Part shown: positions 35,316 through 46,802 of the stretch, one piece after another
Numbering within the stretch: position 1 is the first letter of the stretch
Layout: every line of letters begins with the position of its first letter
Assembly (NCBI GenBank): GCA_002917075.1
Contig: NTMA01000018.1
Span: 248,001-312,000, forward strand
Direction: 5' to 3'
Length of the DNA: 64,000 nt
From: Hawksworthiomyces lignivorus
Taxonomy: Eukaryota; Ascomycota; Sordariomycetes; Ophiostomatales; Ophiostomataceae
Program-made: the position numbers and the translations under genes
Notes under the pieces: generated by a model
What the model was told of the DNA's origin: nothing
Seen by the model: only the letters and a program-made list of their open reading frames with translations
Databases searched by the model: none

Positions 35316-36846
35316 GACAGCGCTATTGTGGAAGGAAGCCAAGGATTCTGCAGGTTTGTATGATTCGAAGATTGAGTGAAATGCGTTGCCCCAAATTAGA
35401 TATTGAACAAAGCGACCTGAGAGAAGTATGTCAAGCCGCACTGGACTGAGACGCAGACGGAACCAGAAACGAGCACACCTTGGCTTTTAACCGCAAGGCA
35501 ATATATGCAGGGAGATATCAACCAGGCTGTAGAGAATACTCGGGAGAAGGATTATATACATATCATAATCGACACGAAAAGACTGGGACTCCCTGCGAAG
35601 CAATACGTGCAGCTAACGGACATTACGGACTGTAAGATATGCTCCCCCCCTTGTGTGAAACCCAAACGCAGGAATCACAAGGAAGAGAGGGGAACTAAGC
35701 ATCATCCAAATCTGCCAGCACTCACTGATGAGAAATAGACTCTCGCAAGAGCAAACTGAGTCAAACTTTGTCTCCATGGAGCTCTCCATCAAGACGACAC
35801 CCAATTACAAACACGAGATATCTTAAGCGCTATTCAGTTCCTGGGGAAGGGGGGCGGTCGGAGACATCAAATCTGCGGGGTCGCATCCACAATGGCAACG
35901 CTAAAAGTGCAAAAGGAGATCGGCAGTTGTTGAAAAGCTCTCCAGACCGCAGACAATATGGCCTCGATTACCACAAACACAGCAAAATATCTGCTACCGA
36001 GCCAGATTTCCCCACACTTGTGATTCATTTCACTGAGCTCCTCATTTTAACACATAGCAGAAGAAGTGGCCACGAGCCCTGTCTGGCTTGTCTAAATAGG
36101 AGCAAACCAGGTACAAGGGACATTGGAGCTAGCGGAGAAGAAATTGGAGAAACCAAAAAGCTCTTTCTTGGAAACGGAAGAGTCCATATCACGGCATCTA
36201 TCATTCCTAAAAGTTTGCTTATATAGCCAATAGAGATAGTGCCCTTCTGGGTCATTTATTTTCTTCTCCAAGTTTTCTCCACGTTGGATTTTATTTTCCT
36301 GTTCGTCGGGTCAAAATCTGCTTCCATTCGACAGGACCGCAGGCCAAAATTATTTCTAAGCACTCTGAGCACATCGTGCTAGCAGAAACCGAGAAAGGTC
36401 CATGAGGCGTCAGATTGTATTAAAGCCTTTTATTTCATTTTATTTTTTATTATCTTTGTATTTGCCTGGCTCTGATTTCCCTTTGCATCTGACAGGAAAT
36501 AAGAGGGCTCTGTCGAACTAACAACTACCGCACTGCAAGGATGGAGTGGTCAAATAAGACCTTACTCCTTTCGAGCGACCCCCAGCGACACTAGGTCTTA
36601 TCAAGCCAAGAGCTGTCAAGCAAGTTTCTCGGCATGCTGCTTTTGGCTGAAAATCAGACGCACAGCGTGTCCTTGCGCGTTTGGGCACTTCACGGCAATT
36701 CGAAATCACACACGAAGACCATTCTCCATCGACTCTCCTGCCTCTCATGACCTCTTAGGGGAAAATTCGGAAAATTCGGACCCCTCGCATACAAGCAGTC
36801 GCTGCTAAGTGTCAGACGTCCATTAACACCCTCGAGTTTTCTCGCC
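35316..36846. other. Divergent promoter region, TRI12-like pump / ankyrin-like gene
   Basis: A 1.5-kb gap between divergent starts. It contains no convincing open frame. AAAATTCGG is repeated twice in tandem at 36762-36779, about 70 bp before the ankyrin-like start. Confidence 0.55.
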
Positions 36847-38232
36847 ATGCGTGCAATGTTGGGCAAATTGCGGGGCCTCGTATCCACTGGCACTAGGCAA
36901 GAAGCCGGCGGCAGCCAGACAGCGGCGACGGCCTCGAATTCGGGCAGCAGTGGACCTCGACCACGGCGTTCACGCTGGGCGTTCAGTGCGGGCAACAGCA
37001 CCATCGAGACATACTTTCGGCGGCTTTTGGAATCGAACAGTACACCTTCGGGTGCCCCACTGGATGAAAACGAGCTTGCAGACTTGATACGCGACGATGT
37101 TGTTGCCGCTGCCATCTATCTCGCCAAAGCAGAGACTGGTGTTTCTATGCCAGACCGTATGTGCTGCCCACGTTAGCTATGTTTCCATAGCACAGCCGGG
37201 AGTATGCTAATAGATCAAAAAGCAAACGACGACTTGATTCACATGCTGGGGAAATGCGTTACAAGTGTCTACGAGAATGTTCAGTTCTATGACGAACTCA
37301 TGGAAGAAGAGCAGGGCATCTCAGCCCTCAAGTCGCCGTATCTTTTGCAAATCCTGGTGGCTGCTGCTGTGAAGTACCGGAACGCAGGCATGCTATTAGA
37401 GATTCTGAAGTACGCGGGAGGAAACGACGAACGCAACTGCCGCCCACCAGAGCCGTCCGTGTTTCGTGCTGCGACCGGCGGAGAGCCAGCCAAGGCGCGC
37501 GAAGTTTTCTCATCCATTTTGAGTGATCCGAGCTACGGCCGCCGGGTGTGGGAGATGCTAGCTGGCGCAGGATGGGCAGACCCGCTTGATTTTGAGCCGC
37601 AAGCCTCTTCTGCCGCAGCAGCGTCGCATGCAGCTCCTCCAGACGTCGACGTCGTGTATGAGGAGCTGAAGGCGGCTGCGGCACTGAGCCGGAGCGATCC
37701 CGAGCGCGCCCTGGAAATCCTGGACGGCTGGATCCTCCGCGGCCTAGACCCTCAGCCGTATACGGGCTCCCTCTTGGACGCCTTCGCCAAAGAGGGGACG
37801 GGGGACATGATGGCCCATTTCTTGCCGTGCGTTTCGCGGGCCGTCTACACCGGCCAATCGCCCCAGCCTTTCTGGCCCGGCGCCAAGTCTCTGGTGTCAG
37901 TTGCCGCCTCCCGCAGCGACCCGCACGGCCTCGACATGCTCAAGGTGCTCGTCGAGCTCGGCGGCATGGATATCAACGTCCACGTCTGGTACAAGCCGGG
38001 GCCCGACGACGAGCACCCAGACTGGGCTAATCGCTCCACGTTGCTGCCAGACGGGAGCCACCCCGATGATCCGCCGCTGCTGGCGGCTGTCCACGCCGGA
38101 AACGCAGCCACCGTCGAATACCTGTTGTCCAAGGGCGCTAAGGACGTTAAAGAAGCCATTGAGCGTGCGACTCTGCTGAAGAACGACGAGCTTCTGGCCT
38201 TATTGAATAAGTGGAACAAGACAGAAGCCTAA
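36847..38232 (+). CDS. Ankyrin-repeat-like protein of unknown function
   Basis: Two exons, 36847-37156 and 37214-38232, joined by a 57-bp intron (GTATGT...AATAG) that creates MPDHQKANDD; 442 residues. The first ~55 residues are Ser/Gly/Arg-rich and could be a targeting or disordered segment. The middle is helical. The last ~130 residues resemble degenerate ankyrin units: LVSVAASRSDPHGLDMLKVLVELGG and PPLLAAVHAGNAATVEYLLSKGA. Ankyrin units bind other proteins; nothing else suggests a job. It diverges from the TRI12-like pump. An alternative acceptor 24 nt earlier would hit a stop, which supports the one chosen. Orthologue unknown to me. Confidence 0.78.
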
Positions 38233-38814
38233 GTCTTAGGCGGCTATTTCGGGATTTGTGGTCTCATGAGCTGACAACAATGCTCCCCTCAATGGGCGCA
38301 TTTTTGGGTTTTGGTAGTTAGGTTATGTTAAGTGCTGTTCGGTTTAGGCAGTGATTAAGAACTAGATTGCAGCCCTTCACAGCATCCCCGTACGAGTAGA
38401 CTTTCGGCCGACCCATCGTGAACGCGTCGAGATCCTCATCCAAGGAGGGTATTGAATATTGTGAAAAGATCATGCATGGATTAATATGGTAGCAATTATG
38501 TACTATTTTCTAAAAAGGAAAAAAAAAGCTCTCTTCAGCTGGAAGATCGTGGGAGATGCCTCGGCGGCCGCCAGGTCGCCGCTATGTTTGAAAATATACT
38601 ATCACAAATACACTGTGCAGACCGGGAAAGAATCCAATCTAATGCCCGGGATTTCTTATCCAGAACGAGTCCAGCGACAGTCGGACTTGAAACTTCATAG
38701 CGAAAGCGTTGTGCATATTAACAAATGAGCTGCGACGCACATTGAGTGTTGTGAGTCATCGTGGCTTGGATTTATCTATGGAGATAAGAATGCAAACTCT
38801 CAACAAATCATGAC
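38233..38814. other. Intergenic before the tRNA gene
   Basis: The left part is the probable 3' UTR of the ankyrin-like gene. It contains TACGAGTA at 38391-38398. An 80-codon open frame at 38486 has no support as a gene. Confidence 0.55.
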
Positions 38815-38886
38815 AGCAACTTGGCGCAGCGGAAGCGCGCCGGGCTCATAACCCGGAGGTCCCTTGATCGAAACGAGGAGTTGCTA
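38815..38886 (+). tRNA. Initiator tRNA-Met (CAT)
   Basis: A 72-nt cloverleaf can be folded completely. The acceptor stem pairs AGCAACT (38815-38821) with AGTTGCT (38879-38885), discriminator A. The D arm has GCGC stems around AGCGGAA. The anticodon stem is CCGGG/CCCGG with loop CTCATAA, anticodon CAT at 38847-38849. The T arm is CCTTG/CGAGG with loop ATCGAAA. The loop starting with A instead of T, and the G-C pairs next to the anticodon loop, are hallmarks of the eukaryotic initiator rather than the elongator tRNA. No intron is present. Confidence 0.95.
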
Positions 38887-38898
38887 TCTGAAAAATTC

Positions 38899-38908
38899 TT
38901 TTTTTTTT
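38899..38908 (+). terminator. RNA polymerase III terminator of the initiator tRNA
   Basis: A run of ten T starts 12 nt after the tRNA 3' end, followed by a second T run. This is the usual pol III stop signal. Confidence 0.8.
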
Positions 38909-39234
38909 GTATTTTTTTAACCTTACTTTTTGTTTATATCCTTCTCACCCTCTTAATCACTATCATCGCAATTTATTTTCACCGCCCTCTGTTGTACCTC
39001 ATTATGGGTTAGTCTACGTTAATATTTGCTTTTTTTGTGTGCTTATATTAATTTTTCTAACCTGCTTCTGGGCATTCGAAGGCATACAGCTCTCCGCGAG
39101 CTATTTGATTAGTCACGCGACCCCACGCATTAAAAGAGGTTCTGTGTGGATTCATCTCTGAAGATTCAATCATTCTCACGCGTCGGCCTACGACTTCGTT
39201 GTCAAACCTAAAGCTACAGTCGTGTTTCTGTAGG
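38909..39234. other. Short gap and probable leader of the ASNSD1-like gene
   Basis: T-rich at its left end, then mixed sequence up to the ATG at 39235. Nothing else seen. Confidence 0.5.
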
Positions 39235-41304
39235 ATGTGCGGCATCCACGCCGTCATTTCAGCTGTCACAGAAGACGCAAAAATCCATACAGACGGTCAT
39301 CTTCCCGCCGAGCTACGCCGGCGTCTCTGCAGTCGTGGGCCGGACCATTTTGGTCAAGTGGTCACTGAATGGTGCGACGATGACGGCGCGTCTTCTCCAG
39401 AGCGGCCCCCAAACTCTAGAGTTCAACTCTGCTTTACCTCAACCGTCTTATCACTCCGAGGAGATGGTGTAACGCAGCAGCCATTCGTTGCTGGCGAAAC
39501 TACTCCTAAACCTGCTTCTGTACTCTGCTGGAACGGCGAGGCATGGAAGCTGGGGCCGTTGGAAGTGACCGGCAATGATGGGGAGGCCCTTTTTAAGACA
39601 CTGAGTAGCGTTGACGACACCAGTAGAGAAAGCAGACACGACGCGATCCTCAATGCTCTGCGCTCAGTCGCTGGCCCGTTCGCGTTTGTCTACTTCGATA
39701 ATCTTGGTGGTCGTGTCTACTTCGGCCGTGACCGACTTGGCCGGCGGTCGCTATTGTTGTGCCATGGTAGCGATGCCAGCCAGCAACGTGGATTGCTAGC
39801 TCTGTCTAGCATCTCCGATCCGGCAGATCCTAGGTGGACTGAAGTAGAAGCCGATGGCATCTACATGATCGACCTTATACAAGTAGCTCGTTTTGGGGCA
39901 GATGCGCTCACAAGTACAAGTAGCCATAATGCTATTGTCCGCTGTTCCTGGGCGAGCACACAAACTGAGGAAGTTGAAGCTGTGAGTGTGCAGTTAAAGG
40001 AGATTACTGGCCTGAGAACTGTTGGTTTGGATTTGCGTTTGTTGCTCAACTTCTCTCCCATCCTTGTAGTTTTGGTCTTTCGCATTTTCTCTTCCCTCAA
40101 ACTTACATTTTATGATAGGTATCGGGTATCGGACACTTTAACATGTCTACGGATCCGCCTCAGGGACAAGGTATTCTCACGATCAGCTCGCATTCTGTGC
40201 TGGGCTTGCGTGACCAGCTGGCTGCATCTCTTCGTCTTCGTGTTTTGCATGTGCCAAAACCTCCCATACTTCGGACCGCTGGCGCGACCGAATCCGATTC
40301 AACACGAGATACACGGATAGCCATCCTGTTCTCGGGCGGTCTGGACTGTACCGTTTTGGCACGAATGATTCATGATCTTCTGCCGCCTGAGCAGGGCATA
40401 GACTTAATCAATGTTGCATTTCACAATCCTCGCGTAGCTGCGCATCTCAATGCTAATATTGCCGACATATACGAGGCCTGCCCAGACCGCATCACTGGAA
40501 GGAAGTCCTTCGCGGAGCTGCAGCACACTTGCCTTAACCGGGCGTGGCGATTCATAGCGGTAAGTGACCTTGCTGGTCGCCGGCCAGGCTCGACACTCCT
40601 AACTAAGTTTGCATTTCAGGCCAATATCCCCTACGAAGAGACAGTGTCTCACCGGCCGGAGATTGTTTCCCTTATGCATCCACACAACACAGAGATGGAT
40701 CTTTCCATCGCGTCTGCTTTGTATTTTGCTGCCCGTGGCATCGGGTTCTCATCTGATGAGAAAGACGAAGAAGACAACACGAAGGCAGTCAAGTGCACGA
40801 GCCCGGCGCGTGTTCTTCTATCGGGGCTTGGGGCAGACGAGCTGTTCGGCGGCTACGGCCGCCACGGTATCGCATTTTCAAGGAAGGGCTATGGAGGTCT
40901 GGCTGAAGAGCTACTCCTAGATGTGGCTCGTCTGGGCCAGCGCAACTTGGGCCGCGACGATCGCATGATGGCACATTGGGGCAAGGAAGTGCGGTTCCCC
41001 TTCCTAGACGAAGATCTTGTGAGATGGGCAATTGCTTTGCCGGCTTGGGAGAAGTGCGACTTTGCCAACCCTGCTGATGACCAAGACGGAAGTGGCGTAG
41101 AGCCTGCAAAGAGAGTTCTGCGACTGGTGGCACGATCTCTTGGAATGACAGGCGTGTCCCAAGAAAAGAAACGGGCGGTTGGTATTTCCCTTTAACTATT
41201 TTTTGTTAATGTTTAGATGCTGACTATTTCCCTAGATTCAATTTGGAGCGCGAACCGCCAAGATGGAGAGTGGTCGTGTCAAAGGTACATCAGTAGTGTC
41301 TTGA
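39235..41304 (+). CDS. Asparagine-synthetase domain-containing protein, ASNSD1-like
   Basis: Four exons: 39235-39981, 40119-40559, 40620-41177, 41236-41304; 604 residues. The protein starts MCGIHAV, so Cys2 would be the glutaminase (Ntn, class II GATase) nucleophile after Met removal; CSRGPDHFG matches the same domain. The C-terminal synthetase domain has the pyrophosphatase loop ILFSGGLDCTVLARM (SGG.D) and later SGLGADELFGGYGRH and HNTEMDLSIASALYFAARG. The arrangement fits ASNSD1 rather than true Asn synthetase; its reaction is not settled in the family. Intron 2 is exactly 60 bp and stop-free in frame. The last intron uses a GTTGGT donor, which restores KRAIQFGARTAKMES, the expected C-terminus. 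The ATG has an A at -3. Confidence 0.9.
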
Positions 41305-43603
41305 ACGATGTTTAGGCACACTCTGGCAGTGATGATAAACAGATACTTCCGAGGCATGTTGGAGCAGACTCGTGGTGGATTGCGTGTACTGGGCCACTTG
41401 TGATCTTTTCCTGTTTCTGCCGTCCTACGGGATGCAGTAACCCCTGTTGGCCGGGACACGCATGCTGCCCGTCTGTAAGGAAACAAAATCCAAATACCAG
41501 TGACGAAGTAAAGGCAAGTCTGAGCCTGCTTTTGTCTGTTTCAACGGGCAGATGAACGCTACTGTCTTGGAAGAGCATACTACCCTTAAAAATGTACCTT
41601 GGCTACTGGAGAAGCCTTTTAGTATGGACACGTCCCTATGCTTATTTACTACATGAGCCGTATTAGATTTCTCCGTCTGGCTTCTGACGACACTGCTGTC
41701 ATCGATATAATATTTTATGATATTTCTACTACTGGCATGATCTGGCTAGATCCCAGTCCCACGTTTTTAACCCTGGCAAAGTGGTTCGTGAAAGGCTGAG
41801 AAGCTCACCCACTGGGGCCAATGAAAAATTCCAGATAGAATTAGTTTCTATGACGCACGAACTAACCTGGGAAATGACTAGCTTTTCACTTGCGGCATCG
41901 CCAACTTGCCTCAGCTGAATTGTCTATTTTCGAGATTTTGTCCTCCGCCAACCATTCGTTGCTTTTGTTTTTCTTGTATTCTGCAGATGGCCTCCTTCGA
42001 GTCTGAATTACGTGCCTACTGGGCAGGATCCTCTCCCAGGACACTGAGGCAGGAAGAGACAAAGGGTGTGTGTGTGGCCAGTCCACAAGAAGCCATAAGC
42101 TCGCCAGATTTGGAGTTGGATATACTTCACTACTCACTAAACTTATATTCCTAGCACGTCATTAGCGCCCACGTAGTCATTTTGTGTCCCAGGCTTCCTA
42201 TCACTAGTAAGACTATGTGAGTCTTGAACCTTGTTGTACATCTTTCGTTAATTGGTTTGAGTAGATGTTTCCCCTATCTCTCTAATTCCTCACTGAGGGT
42301 GGATCTCTCATGCTTCGGGCATTTGTTTCTTGCGCCTTTCCCCGTTTCTTTTTCCGCCTCACCTTTGCCTTCTTTGCACAATCTTTCTCATTTAGCCGTG
42401 CCGGGTTTCAATGACGAATCAAATATATTGAACAACACCACTTCCAGTGACTTTGACCTACGCCTTGTCCTTGTCCGCACACGGATTCTTTCAACTTACT
42501 CTTGTGCGAGTACTAGTAGCCGTCTTATTCTTGGATCGAGTACTGCCTTCATGCTTCCCATTGCTTGTTCTTCCCGACATAGCCTTCTTCTCCTCCTTTT
42601 TTGCTCTTCTGAAGGTTCTGGACCTGGCTACGGCCACCCCCAGCCTTTACTCTTCGCCAACAGAAGACAACTACTTTGGGGAAATGGGTCTTTGGTTTAA
42701 ATAGGGCATGTGTGCATCTCTGTTAGAGTGTAATATGCACTATTAATATTGCGTTGTTAATGTTGCTCGAACCAACAGTGATTTTTATCTCGCGTCGTGT
42801 GCCCCAATTCTGTTCTCTTCTCATCTTGAGTCTCGTGTTTCTTTTTCCAGACCTGATGTTTTCTGGGCTCCCTCATCCTCCACTTTTTGTTTCCCCTTTC
42901 ATGGTCCCCAGAACGGATTGGAACGTGCTGGATTCCGCACGGCTCTTGTTTGACAACTGTGCACATCCATAATAAACCGGGCACGAGAATAGGATGAAAA
43001 GAAAACAAACAAGAAAATAAAAAAGAGACGAAACAGCCTCTGTTCAACAGCATGCGTACACCCCCCTAGCCTACCCCAGGAGGCCAACTTTAAAGCACCT
43101 TTCCCAACCCATCCTGTTTGACATGCGCCCTCACTTTGCTGCACCCGTTGTCAATCTCATGTACCTCTTCTGAATTGCAAATTTCTCACAGGCCCTATAA
43201 GCCGGCAATTCTTGTCTACCCATGTTTGAGAAGGGCTTGTCTTGATATAATAAGTAGGCATTATCAGCCACAAGATTATTTATCTCTCTTCAACGAAATA
43301 AGTTTGCACACCATAAGAGGATAATGATAGCATCGATTATCGGTTTTCCATCCGAGCACATCAATAATTTGTGGAAAAACAGAGATCTGTCCGTTCAACA
43401 CTGCGCTGCCTTTGGTCTTCCGTCACCGTCCAAAGCCGAGGATAAGATACTCCAATAACTAGGACAGACACCGAACCGGACCAACAACGATACACCGCCA
43501 ACCGTCTGGGGACGACAGCTATTTGAAGTGAGCAAAGGTGGCTGAGCAACTATTTTATTTGAATTGGAGGGCGGTGGAGGAGTTTACAGCGGCCGTAGCG
43601 AAC
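41305..43603. other. Intergenic between ASNSD1-like and four-TM genes
   Basis: 2.3 kb, T-rich on the plus strand from about 42240 to 42900. Overlapping open frames at 41906-42154, 42224-42700 and 42447-42704 have no homology that I recognise and do not join convincingly. See the findings for a possible degenerate gene. Confidence 0.5.
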
Positions 43604-44681
43604 ATGACTTCACCTGGTCAGCGGGTGACGGCCGACGCGCCAAGCCCGGCGGCCATGCCAGGATCTCGCCCCACGTTCATGTTGTCCCGCACGCGGAGCG
43701 TGGATGGGGCGTCCCGGTTTGTCGAGACGCCCATGCATGAGTATACGCCAGCACACTCTTTGTACGAGGGCGACGAAGACGGCGAGTACGGCGAGTACGA
43801 CAACATTGACGAGGATGAGGATCTCACAAACTTGCGCATCGTTTTGCGGGCCGTCAACGCGATTCTGCACTTCATTGCCTGCCTGCTTCTGCTAATCATC
43901 ATGGCCCTCTTTCTGCACTATGCACGCCGCAGACATGTGTGGTTCAAACATACAGAGTAAGTCTCCATCCGCGCTCCGTGGAGCTGATCTAGCCCAAGAT
44001 CCATTGCGCATTGCTAACTTAGGTTACAGACCGCAAGCGACTGTGCTCGTCATCTTGCTCGGATTCGATATCCTGCTCGACGTGTTCAGCCTCGTCCGGG
44101 TCAAACACCGCCACCCTGGCTGGTCCATCGTGGCGCGTCTCGTGCTGGGAATTGGCTACCTCGTGCTGTTCATGGTCTACGTCGGCGTTGGCAACGTCTT
44201 TCCGCACCGCTACGCATTCTGGGGCCTGTCTCGGGGGTTTTCGGGGCCCGTCGTTTATTTGTTCCTGTGGATGATTGGTGTCTGGAACTTGCTGAACACG
44301 GCGCTCCACCGCCATCGGATCGGCCAAGGCCTCCGCTCGAGCGCAGCCTTTGTACGACGGTGCCTACCTCAGCGATGGAGGGGAGCGGCGCGTCTAGCGG
44401 GCGACGTATCGCAGCCCCCTGCTGCGGGAGCACGGAGAGATGAAGAACGTTCGCCACGGCCTTTCTGGAGCCGGTGGCTTCGCCAGGGGCGGCGGCAGGG
44501 CGAGCATTATCGGCTAGCCCGCCGGCAGCAACAGCAGCAGATCGACGTCGAGCGGCGCTCTTCGCCGGTTCGGCACGCACCCTCCAGCGTAGCGTCGTCG
44601 GGCGATCGTCGGCTGTCAGACACAAAAACAGACGACAAATCATCAAGTGTCACGACAACGACAGTTGTGTCTGTTTCATAA
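43604..44681 (+). CDS. Four-TM membrane protein of unknown function
   Basis: Exons 43604-43956 and 44030-44681, 73-bp intron with a TGCTAAC branch site and TTACAG acceptor; 334 residues. The N-terminus is cytosolic-looking and acidic (EGDEDGEYGEYDNIDEDED). TM1 is in ILHFIACLLLLIIMALFL, TM2 in TVLVILLGFDILLDVFSLV, TM3 in LVLGIGYLVLFMVYVGVG and TM4 in VVYLFLWMIGVWNLLNTAL. The C-terminal ~120 residues are Arg/Gln/Ser-rich and probably cytoplasmic. No signature of a transporter or enzyme is present. The open frame extends upstream to 43538 but begins with GTG; the first ATG is 43604, with an A at -3. I do not recognise an orthologue. Confidence 0.78.
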
Positions 44682-45252
44682 AGGGATAGTCTCAAATTGC
44701 TGGTTCGCCGTCCGCAGCGACAGCAAACCAAACAAGTTCTTTGCTGATCTGAACAATGCTTGGAGTAGGAGTTAAAAAGAGATGCTTGGGAAAGATTCGG
44801 ATATGCCCGCAGGTGAATTTATGGAATGTACCATTTGATATGGGAGGGTAGGTGCTTGGTCTTTCTTTTGATTATGAAACTGGAGTTTGGATGGATATGG
44901 CATGGGTCATTTTTTTCCTAGTTGAGATATTTCTTCAATGATTTGAGGCGACAGTTCTGATCACCCATTTGAAGCAGCTTATCTTGCTCTTTGCTCTGAA
45001 TTATGAAATGAAATTTGGCTTTCTAGCCAAGATTTTGTTTCTTTTGGCTTCCACCAAAAGCATGTCTAAAATTTACCGATTCTGATACATAGATGAACCC
45101 CCATAAATTCGTAACCAACCGACCGACCTAGATGCAATGGAGATTTGTGCCGTGACAAAAAAAAAGAAGAGGCTAATAATACAAGGACGTTCATGATATG
45201 CAAGACACCAGAATTGCTTTTTTGATGCAACTTCACCGGACTCTTCAGCCAC
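44682..45252. other. Convergent 3' region, four-TM gene / TIM54
   Basis: AT-rich, with both neighbours ending toward it. No open frame or RNA was recognised. Confidence 0.6.
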
Positions 45253-46802
45253 CTACTCGTCGTCCAGGTTGCCGACGTTGATGTACTTCTTGTCAGCGCC
45301 GGTCCATTTCCGCACGGCCCAGCGGCCCAGCAGGCGGAGCTTGCCCTTGGTCCAACCCTCGATCTGTTCCTCGGGAACGACGATGGCGCGGGCGGCGGCC
45401 TCGGCCTCGGGGGTCAGCTCAAAGCGCCGCATGCGGCTGCCAATGCGGGGGTCGATGACGACCGGGGCGATCCAGACCTTTTCGGGCGCGGCGGCGGCGG
45501 TGGTGGAGGCCACCGGCGAGGCGTCGCCGTCCACCGCTGCCGTGGCCGCCGGCTTGGCTGACTGCTCCTCGGCCGGGTCGGGCTTCCAGACGGACTTGAC
45601 CCAGTCGCGCTCCTCGTGGGCCAGCACGCCCTCCTGCTCGTAGCCGGCGCTGCTGCCGTTGCTGTTGCCGTCTACAAGGGCGTCCTCGCGGTACTCGCGG
45701 GCGGTGGCGAAGCAGACGGCGGCGACGTCGCGGCCGATCTGGTCGGCGAGGCTGCGGCGGTTGAGGAAGCGGCCGATGCGGATCGGGGTGTTGAGGAAGC
45801 CCAGCAGGTGGGGGAAGGGCACGGGGACGCTGGGCCCCAGCTCGGCGGGCACGAAGCGCGGCAGCGCGCTGGCCGGGTAGTCGGCCACGCGGTTGTAGGG
45901 CGGCGGCTGCGGCGGGCGCGCGGGCTTGTCGGCTTCGGCGGGTGGTGGTGTGGCGGGTGGTGTGGTGGTGGTCTCTGGAGTCTTTGGGGATGTGGTCGCC
46001 GCTGGCGACGAGGCGTCGTCGGATGGCGCCGCGGCTGTGGCGGCAGGATCAGCAGGGGTGTCCGGCTTCGTCTCTGCCGCTGCCGCCAGCGGGCCCAGCC
46101 AGCCCTCGTGCAGGCCGCGCACGTACTCCTTCCAGGTGTGGCGGCCGACGACAATGTCGCCGCGCACGCCCGCGTACGAGGGGATGCCGTTGTGGCGGCG
46201 GATGGTCTCGATGACATCGTCGGCGGTGGCCGGGTCCTCTTCGGCAGCGGCGGCGGTCCCCGCGCCGGCAAAGTCGCGCTCGACCTGGCGGCGGTCGCGG
46301 CGCACGCGCTCAGCGACGACGGCCCGCACGTCGCCCTGGCGGCGGCCGACGACAAACTCCCAGTCGAGGCCGCTGCTGGCCAGCACGGGCTTGACGTACT
46401 CGGAAAAGTGGTCCTGGGCGACGCGCAGGCCGTCGCCCGGCGGCGCTTCCAGATAGACGGTAACGCGGCGTGGCATGGCGCTGGGGCTCGGCAGGGGCTC
46501 ACGGGCCAGCGGGGCGACGGCGGCGGCCCAGCGCGCGGTGGCGCGCTTCTTCTCGCGGCGGTCGTAGATGATGGCGGCCGCCAGCGACGTGCTGACACCC
46601 CAGAAGATGAGCCAGTTGCGCGACGGCAGCTTGCGCGGGAGGGCGGGCAGGCCCAGCATGCGCAAGGCTTGGTTTCGCTTCTAGACAGACGGCAAGAGAG
46701 TAGATATTAGCGTTGGAGAGAGAGAGAGATGGAAGTAGAGAGGAATAAGAGAACTCGGAAATGACGAAAAGAGGAGCGGCTTACCGGTGGTGAGTCCGTC
46801 AT
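45253..46802 (-). CDS. tim54: TIM54, mitochondrial inner-membrane TIM22 translocase subunit
   Basis: Exon 1 (46802-46785) encodes only MTDSPP; a 104-bp intron (GTAAGC...CTAG) leads to exon 2 (46680-45253); 481 residues. The conserved head is RMLGLPALPRKLPSRNWLIF, with one transmembrane helix (WLIFWGVSTSLAAAIIY) and DRREKKRATARW. The intermembrane part has MPRRVTVYLEAPPGDGLR, FSEYVKPVLASSGLDWE and YAGVRGDIVVGRHTWKEYVRG, all typical of Tim54. A Pro/Thr/Ala-rich insert lies near the middle. In yeast Tim54 is part of the TIM22 complex, which inserts carrier proteins, and also supports Yme1 assembly. The frame has a Met at 46665, but the spliced start restores the conserved residues before it. Confidence 0.92.
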
